A program made the translations under genes and the position numbers. From Serilophus lunatus (lineage: Eukaryota; Chordata; Aves; Passeriformes; Eurylaimidae), in NCBI GenBank assembly GCA_013399895.1, contig VXBA01002409.1, positions 62,001-126,000 on the forward strand: a DNA stretch of 64,000 nt. The letters are read 5' to 3'. Positions 1-12,097 of this stretch are shown piece after piece (position 1 is the first letter of the stretch; each line of letters starts with the position of its first letter). A model generated the notes under the pieces. That model did not search any database, was not told the DNA's origin, and worked only from the letters and a program-made list of their open reading frames with translations.

Positions 1-112
1 CCAGTCCTTCCTTGGACACCTCCAGGGATGGGCACTCCAACCCTCCCTGGGCAGCCCCTGCCAAGGCCTGACCACCCTTTCCAGGAACAAATTCCTCCTG
101 ATATCCAGGATG
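1..112 (-). mobile_element. CR1 LINE 3' fragment, cut by window edge
   Basis: Read on the minus strand this matches the CR1 3' region running from 'aggaggaatt' through 'ggctgcccaggga' and 'tccctggaggtgtccaagga'. It is the same subfamily as the longer plus-strand copy at 45092-45563, which carries the same block. The octamer tail would lie to the left of base 1, so the copy continues outside the window. The inner boundary near 112 is approximate. Confidence 0.85.
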
Positions 113-769
113 AATGGCTCCTACTCTTCAAAGGACCCAGTTCCCCCTTAGACTTTAATCACGTCTGACTTTTTGCTTGCACAGAAATTCTGAGCACCCT
201 GAAAGCCCAGCACTGCCTCATTTACTCTGTCACACTGACTTTCCCCTGCACAAGCCCATGGAACTGTTTCTACTTGTTTTTTTGCAGGTCTGCTGCCAAA
301 ACAGGGCAGGATTTCAGCCTGAGGAATGAGTGTGATTTGGGAGAAAGCCCAGCAGAACGTCACTGAGCTGCTGCCAGGATTGATGCTGCTGCTCAAGGAG
401 CCTGTGCCAGGCTCGTGTGCTGGGGTGGCTCATGTGGCTTTGGGCTTTGGGAGATGTGAGCAGAGGAAAAGGGTTTTGCAGTGCAGGAAATGGCATGTTT
501 GAAATGTGGATTTAGCTCGTGTCTCAGAGCAATACAGGTAACCTCCTTTTCCTCTCTAGTGTGTAAAAAACATCTTTTTTTAAACAGATGAATACATAAT
601 GGAGAAACTTTTCATCTCCTCTGTGGTCAGGGGCAAATATTTGCATTCACAGAGATAAGAATTTGATGTTCTGGATAAATGAAGATATCTGCTGTCCAAA
701 GAGGAGGCATAACTGCAAATTCCTGGGTGCATTATAAGGGGAAACTCACTATTAAATCAATCGAAAACT
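113..769. other. Unique non-coding sequence
   Basis: No recognisable gene or repeat. A strong splice-acceptor-like stretch (T-rich tract ending TTTTTTTGCAG) ends at 287. The plus frame from 289 is open for 25 codons to a TGA at 364-366, a pattern that could mimic a terminal exon. I do not recognise the peptide and no upstream exon can be seen, so it is noted only. Confidence 0.6.
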
Positions 770-824
770 CAGGAGCTGGATCCTTGGGGATCCCTTCCAA
801 CTCAGGATATTCTACGATTCTATG
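770..824 (+). mobile_element. CR1 3' tail (short)
   Basis: The stretch contains 'cccttccaactcaggatatt' followed by ctacgattctatg, the terminal CR1 sequence with a slightly mutated ATTCTATG octamer. Only about 55 bp of the 3' end is present, a normal outcome of abortive reverse transcription. It belongs to the 'ccaactcaggatattctatg' tail subfamily also seen inverted at 38902-38975. Confidence 0.85.
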
Positions 825-3615
825 GGAAACATTTGCAAATGTTGCTTTTTGCAAAATTGGGTGGAGGTGAAAAATTCAGTGTTGGATCTGCTGAGAGGGA
901 CAGCTGAACTCCCCCAGCCAGGGCAGGGTGGGCACAGAGCTGCTCCTCCACCTCCAGCACCAGCTCCTCAGAGCAAAGTGCTGCTGCCTGTGCTGCTCCC
1001 CTTTCCCCAAGAAAATAGCACCTATTTAGTAAAGGCTTTAAAGTTACCTGCCAGCAAACTCTGACCAAGAAGAAAGTGAAGTCCTCAGATCTTAAATATA
1101 AATGATCAAAAGCCTCCTAAAAAAATCCTGAAAAATTAAAAGAAAAATCAAGAAGTACACAGCTGACTCTTAACCTCGGTGCTGTAAAGTCTGTGAAGAA
1201 ATCTCTGTTGCTATTGATTTACGTGGAAAGGGCTCTGATATGCTCCGGATGGACCTTGGGATGAAACACAAGGATCGAGGTGGAGATCACGACCCCGTGG
1301 CCTCCCACGTTCCAGAGGGGTGGGAGTTACTTTGAAATTCATCTTGGTCTCAAACAAGCCAGGACACAGGCTGCTCCTTCCCATAGATTCTTTGAATCCA
1401 AGTTTTTTGGAGGAGGGGAGAGGCAGAGGAAGAGCTGTGGCTGCTGCAGTGGCACAGCTCCCTCGGCTCCTGGCAGCTGAATGAGTGGAGATACTGCAAG
1501 TCTCCAATAAACCCCTCCCTTATCTTGCTGGGGAGAAGGTGCTGCCTTTAAATGCTGTGTGTTCAAACAGAAAATATTCGTCTCAGGCTCTGAAGAACTT
1601 TACACACCACACAGCCTCATTTTTTCTTCGGGTGTTCTTCCTCCCTTGTAATAAAAAGCATCCACTATCAAAAGTTTCAGGATTTTCTTTCCTTAATGCA
1701 GACACATGTTTTCTTCATTCTTTCCCTTCTGTGGCTGTGTCATTGTCAAGGCTTGGACTTTTGGGCTGTATTTTCACAGAGTTCAGAGGAGAAAGAAATT
1801 CCACTGCTGTAAAACCATCAGGGTTAGGAACCCAATTCCCTCCCCAGCTCTATCACTAAGAGGAGAATCCAGTCATTAATGACTTGCAAAAGTTCATGGT
1901 GAGTGTGCAGTAGAGCTGAGAGGGGATCAAAGCCTGGACCTCCAGCAAGCCCCACTTTCATTCCCTCTTTTTGGCCATGGGCACTGGGGCTGGGCTGTAC
2001 CCCTGCACCAAGTGAGCTGGGAAAAGGACTGACCCTCCTTTACTTGACTAAATTAAAGGTAGTTATCTGGAAATGCCAAAACTTTCATCAAAATGAATGG
2101 GACTAAGATGCCAAAACACCTTTGTGTATGTGGCCCTTTAGGTCTTTATCTTGATTCAATACTCTTGGGAAGTCAGTGTGGAGTGAAGGATGGGTTTTCA
2201 TCTCAGATTTTGCTGACTAGAAGTCATGGGCTGTGGGTAAATCTCACCTGGTAATATCTTACCCGTCAGAGCCCTTTCAAAACTCTGGGCAGCACAAGCA
2301 TCCATCAGGGCTGACACATTAATTCAAACAGTCTTATTTTCACATCATTTAAGGCCTCTCTTTTCACTTTTGTTCTGCAATTGAAAATATTTTCGAGGCA
2401 TAACCCAACTGCCATCCTCCTTCTGCTGCCTGGAGCCACTGCCAGGGCCCACAGGGACTGTTTGCATTCCAGTCAGAACTACCTGTTTGAAGGGCTTTAG
2501 ATTTAATCCCACCCAAATATGCATTTTATTTAGGAGAAAAGAAAAAAATAACTCTCTCTTCCTGAAACAAATGATGCTGAGGGTGGTGGGGATTTGTGTG
2601 CACCTCTTCATATCTGCAGGGGATGAAGATCAATCACAGGAGCTGTGTCAGGCTCTGGGTACAAGTGGCCTCAGCTGCCACAGCAGGATTGATGCATTCA
2701 TTTATAAGAGATCACAGAGTGTGTTCACACCCCAGATCATCCCATTGGGAGAGGGACTGGGAAGAGGCAGGATCTGCTCATCACTGGGAGGTTTGCTCAG
2801 CAGGGACATTAAATCTAGAAGAAATTCAGTGGCCAAAATGACACTGATGAGCCTCAAACATCCTGTGTGTGGTCACCCCTGCCTGCCAGGACACCACACT
2901 GCTCCCCCCAAAATCAGACCTCGAGGACACTTGGGGCTCTAACATTCGTGGACTGAGGTTTTCTCATTCTCTTCCTGCTGAACCTTGGGAATATCCTGCT
3001 GTGGAGCTGCTACATCATTCCCAGAAGGGGTGAGAGACTGACACCAACACAGCCTTCCCAGCCAGAGACACAGTCTGATACAGCCTGTTTGTGACAGGCA
3101 GAAAAGTCAAATTACTGGAAATGTACTCTGGAAGTAAAAAAAAACAGGGATATGTGAAATGAAAAATTAAGCATTTATTTTCATAACATTGATTTTTTCA
3201 TCAGTTTAAAAAATGTTCATTTTGAATACCCTTTTTTTTCCCCATCAGTTAAAAAAAAAAAAAAAGATACAGTATATAAGAAACATTTCCATGTTAGAAA
3301 AGGTGATTTTGATGCAGCTCCATAGCTCATTTGTTCAGCAATAACTGCTCTGCTGGATATCTGGATGAACATTTAGGGATGAAATTTTGGGGAAAATAGT
3401 TTGCTGAGATGTTTCTGCTCGCATGAAGGACTCAGGTCATATCCACTCTGTATTTTGGGGAGATGCAGGACCAATCTGCCTCCACTCAGAGTCACCACTA
3501 CGGCCAAAACACCCAGTAATTACCAAATTAATTTAAACAAGCAGGAAATAAAGGCTGTTGAGCTGAACTGTTGGACGACTGGAGATGAAATTAAGCCCCA
3601 GCTGATGTGTTGGGG
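825..3615. other. Unique non-coding sequence with A/T runs
   Basis: No gene recognised. At 3180-3265 there are two similar stretches about 45 bp apart, each with a T-run, CATCAGTT and an A-run; the second ends in a long A-run at about 3248-3264. A weak exon-like segment (acceptor ...CCCCAG ending near 1849, donor GTGAGT near 1900) has one open frame but no recognisable protein. Confidence 0.6.
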
Positions 3616-3786
3616 CTCAAGGCCTGGAGGGTTGGGATTGTTCAGCCTGGGGAGGAGAAGGCTTAGGTGACCTCATTGTGGCCTTCCAGGACCTGAAGGA
3701 GCAACCTGGGGTAGTGGAAGGTGTAGGGGGTGGGGCAGGATGAGCTTTAAGGTCCCTTCCAGCCCAGCCCATTCCATGAGCCCATG
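3616..3786 (+). mobile_element. CR1 LINE copy with internal deletion
   Basis: The first half is CR1 body ('ggttgggattgttcagcctg', then 'gcettccagg'-type text reading gacctgaaggagc). The second half is CR1 tail ('gctttaaggtcccttccagc', then cccattccatgag). The few hundred bases normally between these blocks (the 'cagagaagctgtggctgccc' section present in other copies here) are missing. The copy is therefore internally deleted or a mosaic. Confidence 0.85.
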
Positions 3787-3835
3787 AAGATGAGTTACCT
3801 GGTGCTCACAGGCTTCTGATGTCCAGAAATTCCCT

Positions 3836-3865
3836 GGCTGTGCCTCAGTTTCCCCTTGGCCATGA
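3836..3865 (-). repeat. Possible MIR-type SINE remnant
   Basis: The minus strand reads ggggaaactgaggcacagcc, which resembles the conserved middle of MIR/CORE SINEs. Only about 25 bp match, so this could be chance. Confidence 0.25.
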
Positions 3866-4679
3866 ACCCCTATGTCTGCCAAGCCAAGCCCCCTCCCCAG
3901 GGCTGAAGCCAGTGGAAAATCCAGAGCAGAAAGGTCCTTCCATGCCGGGGAAGGTGGCTCCTCTCCTGCCCCACAGGCTCTGCTCCCACGCTGCCCATTC
4001 CTGGAAGGGCACACGAGTCGCTGCTCAGCAAACACGTCCCTGCAAACAGACACTTGATTATGGGCTTTCTGCTCATACACTGTAATTTAATACAAAGCCT
4101 TTTTTTTTGTCCAAAGAACAGGAGCTTTCGGATCCACTCCCTTTCTCATCCCTTTGTGTGATCAATCATGGCAGCGTTTTCTGGCCTCAAACGCTTCCAA
4201 TGAGAGAGGATATCAAAGTGGGGTTGGTTTCCTGGGTGAGCTTTTAAATGTCTTGTGGTTTCTCAGCACATTTTCTTCTCTTTGTGTGGTGCATCTACCT
4301 CCCTCCTCTTCTTTTCTTCACTCCAGGAAGGCTGAGATTTCTTTTTAAGCAAAGGAAAACGTGTTTTCTTTTTTTCTTCTTTGTTCTGCTGCTACTTCCT
4401 CGGTGATTTCTCCTTCCTCTCCTGGGCTCCTGCTCACCCCTCCTCGAGGCAGCACCAAGGGTGAAGCTCTGGAGAATTCCAGGGACGAAGGGGTCCTTCC
4501 CAAGGGCTGTGGATCAGAGATAGGGACCGAGTGAGCAACTCCTTCCAGCACAGGAGCATCCAAGGGGAGAAACTGGGGAATCCAGCTGGGATGCAGTGAC
4601 AGAAGTTCTCTGGCCCCACCCTCGTGGCAGAAGGGCTGGAGCTCCCAGGTGAGCTCACACAAACATGTCTCTCCTGGTC

Positions 4680-4774
4680 CTGAATGCCTTCAGAGTGGGA
4701 CACTCCACATCCTCCCTGGGAGTGTTCCAGTGCTCTGCTTCCCTCCATGGAAAGAAGTTCTCCCTCAATTCATC
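4680..4774 (-). mobile_element. Old, diverged CR1 fragment
   Basis: The order of blocks matches an inverted CR1 3' region: 'gaatgccttcagagtgggac', cctccctggg, gttccagtgct, then aaagaagttctccctc where CR1 has aagaagttcttcctc. Identity is clearly lower than in the other copies here, and the octamer tail is missing. This looks like an older insertion. Confidence 0.6.
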
Positions 4775-7700
4775 CCACTCTTCTGACAGCTCTGCCGCCC
4801 AACACAGCAAGGCTGTGACCTCTGCCAGCTCCTATAAAGCAATTAAGCACTAATTTCCGAGCCCAGTGCCATTTGCATCTCGCCCTTGGTAACCCCAGCA
4901 ACAAATCGAGGTTTAGGGCAGCATCTCAAGTCAGGCTGATTTATTCTGACAGTGATCAAATGATCTTAATGATTTGTCAGGCACCGTCATATCCAAATCT
5001 GTTTATGGTGAGGACCAGCAAGCAAAAGCAACTCATTTACTTTGTTTAGCATCAGGTTGGGCCCCAACACCCCAGAGTTATTAAGAGAAGAAAGGGCATC
5101 TCAGGAAAGCCAGAGCTGTTTGATTACAGCAGGCACCACGAGTGGGCCTCCTCCAGCAGAGCAAAGGACTTTCAAAGGGCATAAATCAAAACCTACAGCA
5201 GCGTGAAATGTGCCCAAAGCCAAATGAGGTGTCCAAAGCCCTGGGCATGAGGGGTTTTCTTTAATAGCTTTGGTGACCTTTAGGGGTGGGCAACCTCTGG
5301 GCATGAAACGAGAATTTCTCTGATCTGGATGGCTTATCTGTAGATAACTGTAGCTGGGAGAAAGGGAATGAGGGAATGCTAGGAATGGGAATCATGCCTC
5401 GAATGAAAACACTTGGGCACAGATCAGCTGGAATGGCCTTCAACCACCCTGCAGGTTCTGTGTGACCTTGGGAAGCCCAGAGTGAAGGCAGAGGTGGTGG
5501 TTAAGGAGGAAGAGGATGGCACCAGTCGAAGTCTTTGACTCTCTGTTCCAAAGGTGGCAGGATCCAGCTCTGCTCCTGCCACAGCACCGTGGGAATCTGT
5601 GCAATGTCATCACCAAAGCCTCAGGGCTCTTTTTCTCCCAGCCTGGTGCTGTCACACAGGCACATCAGACACCACAGATACCGTGTGCAAAAGCAGCTTT
5701 GGTGTCCCATCCCCGTGAGCAAAGCCCTCTCCAACAAACCAGCCCATCCCACAGAAGCTCAGCTTTGCCGGAGCGCTCCCAGCCAGCTCCGGGAGAGCAA
5801 AAGCACTTTGCAAATCCACACCTCATCTTCTATTCCATTTAAATGATCTACCATCTTTAGCAGGGCTGAGCCTCTCCAGAGCCTGTATCCAAGGCAACCG
5901 GAGCTACCAGGGAAAAAATGGATCCAAGAAGTTATTAAAATCACAATATCCTTTCGGAGCAAGGCAGAGATAATGAGCGCGCGTTCCGCCGGCTCCGGCA
6001 CCAGGGGCTGGCTCCCAGCCACCTGCTGGGTGAAGCTCCCTGGCCACTGACCAAACACCAGCTTTATGGAGGCACTTAAGGTCCCAAAGTCACCGAGCAG
6101 CTCGTCCACACCTCCAAACCTCAGCCCAAACCGTGACAGCCCCAGAATTTATTCACTGCCCGAGGGATCTCCAGAGCAGGACAGAGGCGTTTCTAAGTGT
6201 TGGGAAGGGGCCTGGATTTTAAATTTACAGGCATTTGAGGAATTTTAAGATGTTGAGGAATCAGGAGGTTTGGAATGGATAAATTGAAATGCTGCCCTCG
6301 TGGCACTCCAGATCTGTGGGCCGTGGATGAGGATGGGACCCCAGGGTTGCTCCTGGGTCCATCCCTTGGCAGGTTCTTCCCTTTTCCACACAAGAAGAGC
6401 GAGCCTAGGGTGAGCCCAGACCTGGAGGCACAGATGGTCCTGAAGTGCTCAGGCAATACCCTGAGCCCCCCTAGAAGCAGCCCCAAGCAGAGTGGCTTTG
6501 CTGTGGGAGGTGAGGGGACAGAACTGATGGCCAGGATCGCTCTGCCTGTGCTGCATCCGAGTCCACAGCTCTGCTGCAGGAATGAATCCCCTCTGTGTGT
6601 GCTGCCAAGCACTTTAGAAATCCCGGGATTAGGGGAACATGTTAAAACACTCACAGTCCGCGTGCGTTTGGCACCAGGCGAAACCTCCTGGAGTCAGGCT
6701 GAGAGAAAGATCCTGGTGTCGTTTGTTTTGATGTCTCACGACTCTGGAGCCTCTGGTTCCACCTCGGGACAAACTCCCACTGGTTTTACAATGAAGGACA
6801 GCTTTGCCTTGCAAGCTCCAAGTCAAAATCTGGGATTATCTTTCCTCCCCCCTCTCCAGAGCGATGCACAACGTTAAAGGTTTGATTTGCAAAGAGATTG
6901 TGCAAACATTTCTCTTTATCCATCCTCTGTTTGAGCTGAGAGGTTTTGAAGCAAAATGCTGAGCTCTCCTGGGATTTATACTGAAACCAGTGGAATTGGC
7001 TGAGCATCAGTCCCATAAACTGCTTCCACATTTGCTAAAAAAGGCAAAGGTTCTCTTCAAAATAAGCCCATGAGCAGCAGAGATGCCCATTGGAAGGTCT
7101 GCCAGTGACTCCAGCAAACCCACAGCAAGTCCCAGTGCTGAATTCCCAAGAATAAAGAGATTTTTGTGGATGTTGAATTTTGTCACAAATATTTACAGAG
7201 TCGCAGCAAGCTGCTTCCAAACAGACCCAGGTAATTAATAGGTAATTAATGCCTGAATTAACATGCAGGCTGATATCTGAACCACCTCCCTGGGCCAGAC
7301 TGTGGCAGCTCCACCAAAGCCACTCCTCAGATCCACATCTCCTGGGAGAGCTGTGCTGACACTCTGTGAGGGGCACCAGAGCAATTTGTACCAGCACAGA
7401 GCACCCATGTACCAGCACAACTGCATCTGTACACAGCCTGTCTTGTACAATTACAGCAGCAAAACAACTGGAACATTTTATGACATTCCTCAGCTTGCAA
7501 AATTCTACCAGGATTGCTTTGAAAATGATGATTAACCAAAATTCACAGCCTCAATCACTGAATCGTTAATTCACTGGTTTTCAGTGTATTTTTCAAATGA
7601 AATGTTTAGCAAAGAGTATTTATTCATTCTTCATTGCTTCCTAGCTGTAAAAATCATCAAATTAAATTCCACTCTCGAATTCAAACAAGACTTTGGAGGC

Positions 7701-9284
7701 AGACACAAAGCAAGTGTAGGAGAAGGGCACAAATGTTCACAGCATTTGCTCACAGGTTCTGGATCAGAACCCCAGGCTTTGATCACTGATTTAGTTTGGC
7801 AGATCCTGCTTGAATAATAGGAGCAAAAACCTCTCATTAGAAAAGTTGGGACTTTTTCTCTTAGTTTTTCCTCTCTCCAAAAATTTTGGTGGCAGTACTT
7901 GTCAGACAATGAATCAGCTGCTTCCCCATCGTGCTGCAGCACCAAGTACCACCACAGCCCCTGTTTCTCTGCAGAGATGATCACAGCAGTGCCCCAAAGG
8001 CCCCAAACTATATGTGTTTGTCTTCCTTTCATCCTCCCCGAGTTAAAATATTGATGAGGTTTCTCTAAACTGCAGGCCTGGGGCATTTGTAGAGGCTGGG
8101 TTAAACGCCCACACACCAGCTCAGAGCTGGGCTTGGGGCTCTGCTGCCCCTCCAGCCTCACTGTGCACACTGGAATGTCCCTGAGCTCGCCCTTTCCTCT
8201 TCCTTTGGTCCCTTCTGGTGCTCAGCACCCAGGGACAGGCTCTGCCCTGCTCTGGCACGAGGAGCATCACCCCAATGCCACCCTGGGGTGCCCCAGTGGT
8301 GTCCTGGGCAGGACAGTGACAGGGGTAAAGCTGGCAAAGGGGAGGCAAATGCAAACCTGCTGCCATCGAGGGCATCTTCCAAGAAGCCTCTGGGTCTCTT
8401 GTCTCAAGTCTGACTCGATGCTGAGTTTACTGGGAAGAGAATAAAGAGGAGCAGTGCCCCGTTTGCCAGTGCAGCCCCAGCTCTGCTGAGGGGATGGGGA
8501 GTCTTGGGGTCCTCAGCCACGTGTCTGAGATTGAAGTAATTTCCTCCACCCTCAGATGCTGACAAGGCTCATAAGGAACCAGGAGAGATCTGCTCTGCAA
8601 GGGGCAGGAGAGAGATTTTCATGTTCCTTTTCCTTTTCTTAAAGGGATGCAAATAAGGGCAGCAGCAGCAATCAGGCTGCGTCCCCAGGACAGCTTCTCT
8701 GGAGCTTATTCTCTTCTCCGTGGGGGTTTGATGAAGGCAAACTTTCCCAACTCGCTGCAGCACATGCGGAAAGAACCTGTTTCCAAGGAAACAGGGATCT
8801 TTTGCATGTCCAGCATGTGGTCAGACGCGGAGAAAGGTTGTGAAGACAGAGCCTGCCTTCCTCCATGGCTGCTGCCTTCCTTCCCTCCCTCCTTCCCAGG
8901 CAGGATGGAGCATCTCCAACACACACAAACTTCCCTGCAGTGATGGGGGGCTTGTTTGGGAGAAGTAGGAGATGGACAATGTTCACCTCTGCATCACCTC
9001 TGAATTTTAGGGACAACAGCCTCCCCCAAAAGAGCAACATCCACAGGAGTCTGACAATCCAGGCAGGACTGAGTCGCTCATTCCCTGTCCTGCCCAGCCA
9101 GAAATTGCCAGACCAGGAGCCAAGCCCCAGATTTTACCAACTCTGCCCAAGGAGGGGTTGCAGCAGATGTGATCCCCGTTCTCTCCTGCTGGGAGACTCC
9201 TGGCTCAGAGCTGTGTGAGGCTCCAAACCCGCCTGCATCTGCAGCTCTGCGTTTGCAGACACTGTCTGTGTCTATAATTAATTA
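4775..9284. other. Unique non-coding sequence, about 4.5 kb
   Basis: No recognisable gene and no CR1 copy. Several overlapping open frames of 100-200 codons on both strands around 5.5-6.9 kb have low-complexity composition, no domain and no shared splice structure, so they look like chance frames. At 7222-7250 the motif GGTAATTAAT occurs twice in 12 bp. A pyrimidine tract (CCTTCC/CCCTCC) lies at about 8876-8898. Confidence 0.6.
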
Positions 9285-9344
9285 ATGTTTGTACAGTGCT
9301 TTTAAGATAAAGTGGCATATAAGTACCAACTATCATTATTATTA
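9285..9344 (+). repeat. Candidate ancient LINE/SINE tail (L3/CR1-like)
   Basis: The segment reads tgtacagtgcttttaagata, then aagtggcatataagtacc, then a short ATT trinucleotide run at the end. This follows the layout 'tgtaaagcgctttgagacc / aggcgctatataagaac / (ATT)n' of ancient amniote L3/CR1 and related SINE 3' tails. Substitutions are many. The family name is my inference from memory of the consensus layout. Confidence 0.45.
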
Positions 9345-12036
9345 GACCCATCATGATTCAAAGCCATCAAAAGGCAGGAAATTGGGGGTTTAAGAGCCTG
9401 GCAGCCTGGTCACACAGCACTGCTACAATTCAGGGCTTTTTGCTCAGTGTTTTACTCAGCAGAGTAAGTTAAGTCACAAACGTCAACTGGGGATTTGCAG
9501 ATTTAGCCCAGAATTTACTGACTTTTGTGTCTTGAAGGGAGAAATCTCTCATGAAAGGGACCTTCATCAGGGAGCCAGGAAATAAAAATCTCCTTAATGC
9601 ATCAATTCAAAGGACCTTCATGGCCCCTTCCCAGGCTTTGGCACATGGATCCAGGCTGGGTGTCAGCAGGGCCTGCTCTGCTGTCACTAAGGCAAGGGTT
9701 TGTCCCCTCCATGATCAGCACTGAAAATTGGCTACAAAAATACTGATTTTAGCTGAGTTCATTTTAAATGCCAACCTCTAAGAACTGGGGAGGGCTAATT
9801 AGTAAGGCCAAAGGGAAATGGAGATGGCAGGAAATTTAATTTCCCTCAGTGCAGCCAACCCTGAAGAGAACTTGGAGCTCCCTGTTAGTGACACACCTTT
9901 AATTTGACTCCAAATCTGAGTCAGGAGCACTAACAAAGTCCTGTTAACTCCAGGCCCTTGGGGCAAGGTGCTGCCTGGGGGCTTCAGGGGGTGAAGCTGG
10001 GGATGAACCACCCTCTGGCCAAACCACCCCAACCCCTGGTTTCACTGGGGTGCAGGGTGGGGCTGGAAGCTCAGCACCCCCCAGAGCAGGGCAGGATTCA
10101 CAAAAGAGGTGTCAGAAATAATGTGGAACTGCTCTTGTGCTCAGTCAGCTGGAGCTCTGTGCCAAACCAGAAAGACAGGGGCAGAAGGGAGGGCTGAGAG
10201 AGCAGAGGCTGCTGTGTCCTCCCCCTCAAGCCAAGGCTGGCACAGAGGAGCCCTGAGCTCTGCCAGGTCCCCACCTTGTGCCTCACCTGCTGCTCTCCAC
10301 CTGGTCACTAGGAAAAAAGAGAATAATTTATTCCCTTTGCTTCCAGGACTGCTTTTATCCTGTTTCAAACTTTTTTTTGTTGTTTCATTTCTATTCTGCA
10401 GGACACTGGATCAGCACAGGCAAGGGACCATCTTCCCTCCCTGCCTACAAACTCCAGATCTGGAGCTCAGACAGACACAGCTGAGTCCTGCCAACAACCC
10501 CTGCAGTCCCTTTCTCCATCTCTCCCACATCTCAAACTGTTTCCAGCCTCTGTTCTCTCTCTCTCTCTCTAGTACCAGTATTAATGTGGGATTGCAAATG
10601 CACCAGAGGTTTGGACAAGGTGAGGGGCCTTGCTGTGCACCCCTGGAGAGGCAACATCTGGTAGAATTCTTGACATCTCAGCTGAGGAACTGGTTGTTCT
10701 CATAACCCAGTTGATGTGGCTCTCCTGATACTGGGCAGACACCAGTGGGACTGAGAAGGCAAAGGAAAGTGATGGATCCTGGGGCTTCCTCCCTGTCTCA
10801 GCTCTATGTTTTCCTTTCAGCAAACACAAGCTACAAAAAGTTTTTGGATTTCTTGGATTTCTGGGTGTTGTGGGACTGTGTGGCATCCACATCTTGAGGG
10901 ATCCAGAGCCCTTTTGGAGCCCTGTGGTGCCAAAGGCAGCCAGAACCCTCACCCCAGCTACACACAGCACTGCTGAAGAGCTTTGCTGGGTTATTCCCAA
11001 AGCCTTTGTTCCTCTCCATAACATTCTCAGGGATAGTGGGAGCAATCAGAGCACTTTGTGACGTGTCCAGTAGTTAATTGCCTCTTCTGTTTAAAAAGTC
11101 ATTATTATGATTGGGTTGGATCATTTGAATTTCCCAGTTCATTATTTTAACCCCTCTGGGATGTATTTTCACCCCAACAGGACTGGGGGGTCTGCACTGG
11201 GCTCCAAGCTGAGGCCAAGGACTGGATCCTGCCACCACACCTGCCCATCCCACCTCTCATCTGCCAGGGGGAGGGCCTGGTTTTGGGTGCTGCCTGTGAA
11301 AACTGTTATGAAACATCAACGATATAATTTCATCTACTTGCAGAACTGACAAGCACATTCCAACAGTGGTATATTATCAATTATAAGCCTAACAGAGCAT
11401 GTTCTCCCATCTGATTGTTGGAAGAATCACTTGTCAAGGGCTGGCAAAGACCACAGCTGCCTTCTCCACACAGACAGCCCTGCAAGAGACGTGGAGCTTC
11501 TGTGCTACAAAGCTTTGGCTTTCCCTTTTCCTTCCTTTTCTTTTCTCTCTGGTCTAATAGGAGGGATCTGACTAAGGTGATTTCTGTAGTGTCTTTCCCC
11601 TGACAATGTTTTACAGAGCAGAGGGCTGGCTCCTGGCAGAGCAGTGACTGCTAATCAAACACCACCATTGCCATGGGTGTGGGGACAGCTCTGGCACATC
11701 CCATGGCAAGAGCTGAGACTGCCCTGGCAGAGGACCCTCCTCTTCCTCCCTGCAAGCACTTCAGGCTGGGGGAACAGGGGCTTTGCAGCCAAGAAAAGCC
11801 TTTTTTTCCTGCACAAGAGGATCCCCCCAGTTCCCTGTTCCATCTCTGCTGGACACCAGAGCCATCCCCATCTGCAGCACCCACGGGCTCCTCTGGACAT
11901 CCCACTGTCCTGCTGCCCCCTCCTACACCCAGTGTGATCCTCCTGTGACACAGGACGTGGCTCTCCCTCGGAGATAACGAGTGACAACACTTCTCACAAC
12001 ATTTTCTGCTTTGGTGAGTCACCAATGGCGAGGACA
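9345..12036. other. Unique non-coding sequence
   Basis: No gene or transposon recognised. A (CT)n microsatellite lies at 10554-10570. A T-rich tract ends in 'ttctattctgcag' near 10402, an acceptor-like signal without a convincing donor downstream. Overlapping open frames of 90-200 codons on both strands (for example around 10.1-11.0 kb and 11.65-12.1 kb) show no domain. Confidence 0.6.
10554..10570. repeat. (CT)n microsatellite
   Basis: A run of CT dinucleotides, about eight units. Confidence 0.95.
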
Positions 12037-12097
12037 CGACGCCAATTAAGGCTCTTACAGACAGGGCGATGCCAATTATAACCACTTACAAACAGGA
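12037..12097. repeat. Imperfect 30-31 bp tandem duplication with CCAATTA cores
   Basis: Two adjacent copies, 12037-12066 and 12067-12097. Both begin CGA(C/T)GCCAATTA and both end TTACA(G/A)ACAGG(G/A), with a diverged centre and one indel. Each copy carries one GCCAATTA, a core typical of homeodomain binding sites. The surrounding 12.0-12.4 kb is AT-rich with several CpGs and a further TAATTA just downstream. It may be a regulatory module, but binding is not shown by sequence alone. Confidence 0.7.

Noticed and set aside
3248..3264. A-run as the poly(A) tail of a processed pseudogene
   Set aside because: Upstream sequence is AT-rich and shows no gene-like or retrocopy sequence and no polyadenylation signal at a suitable distance.
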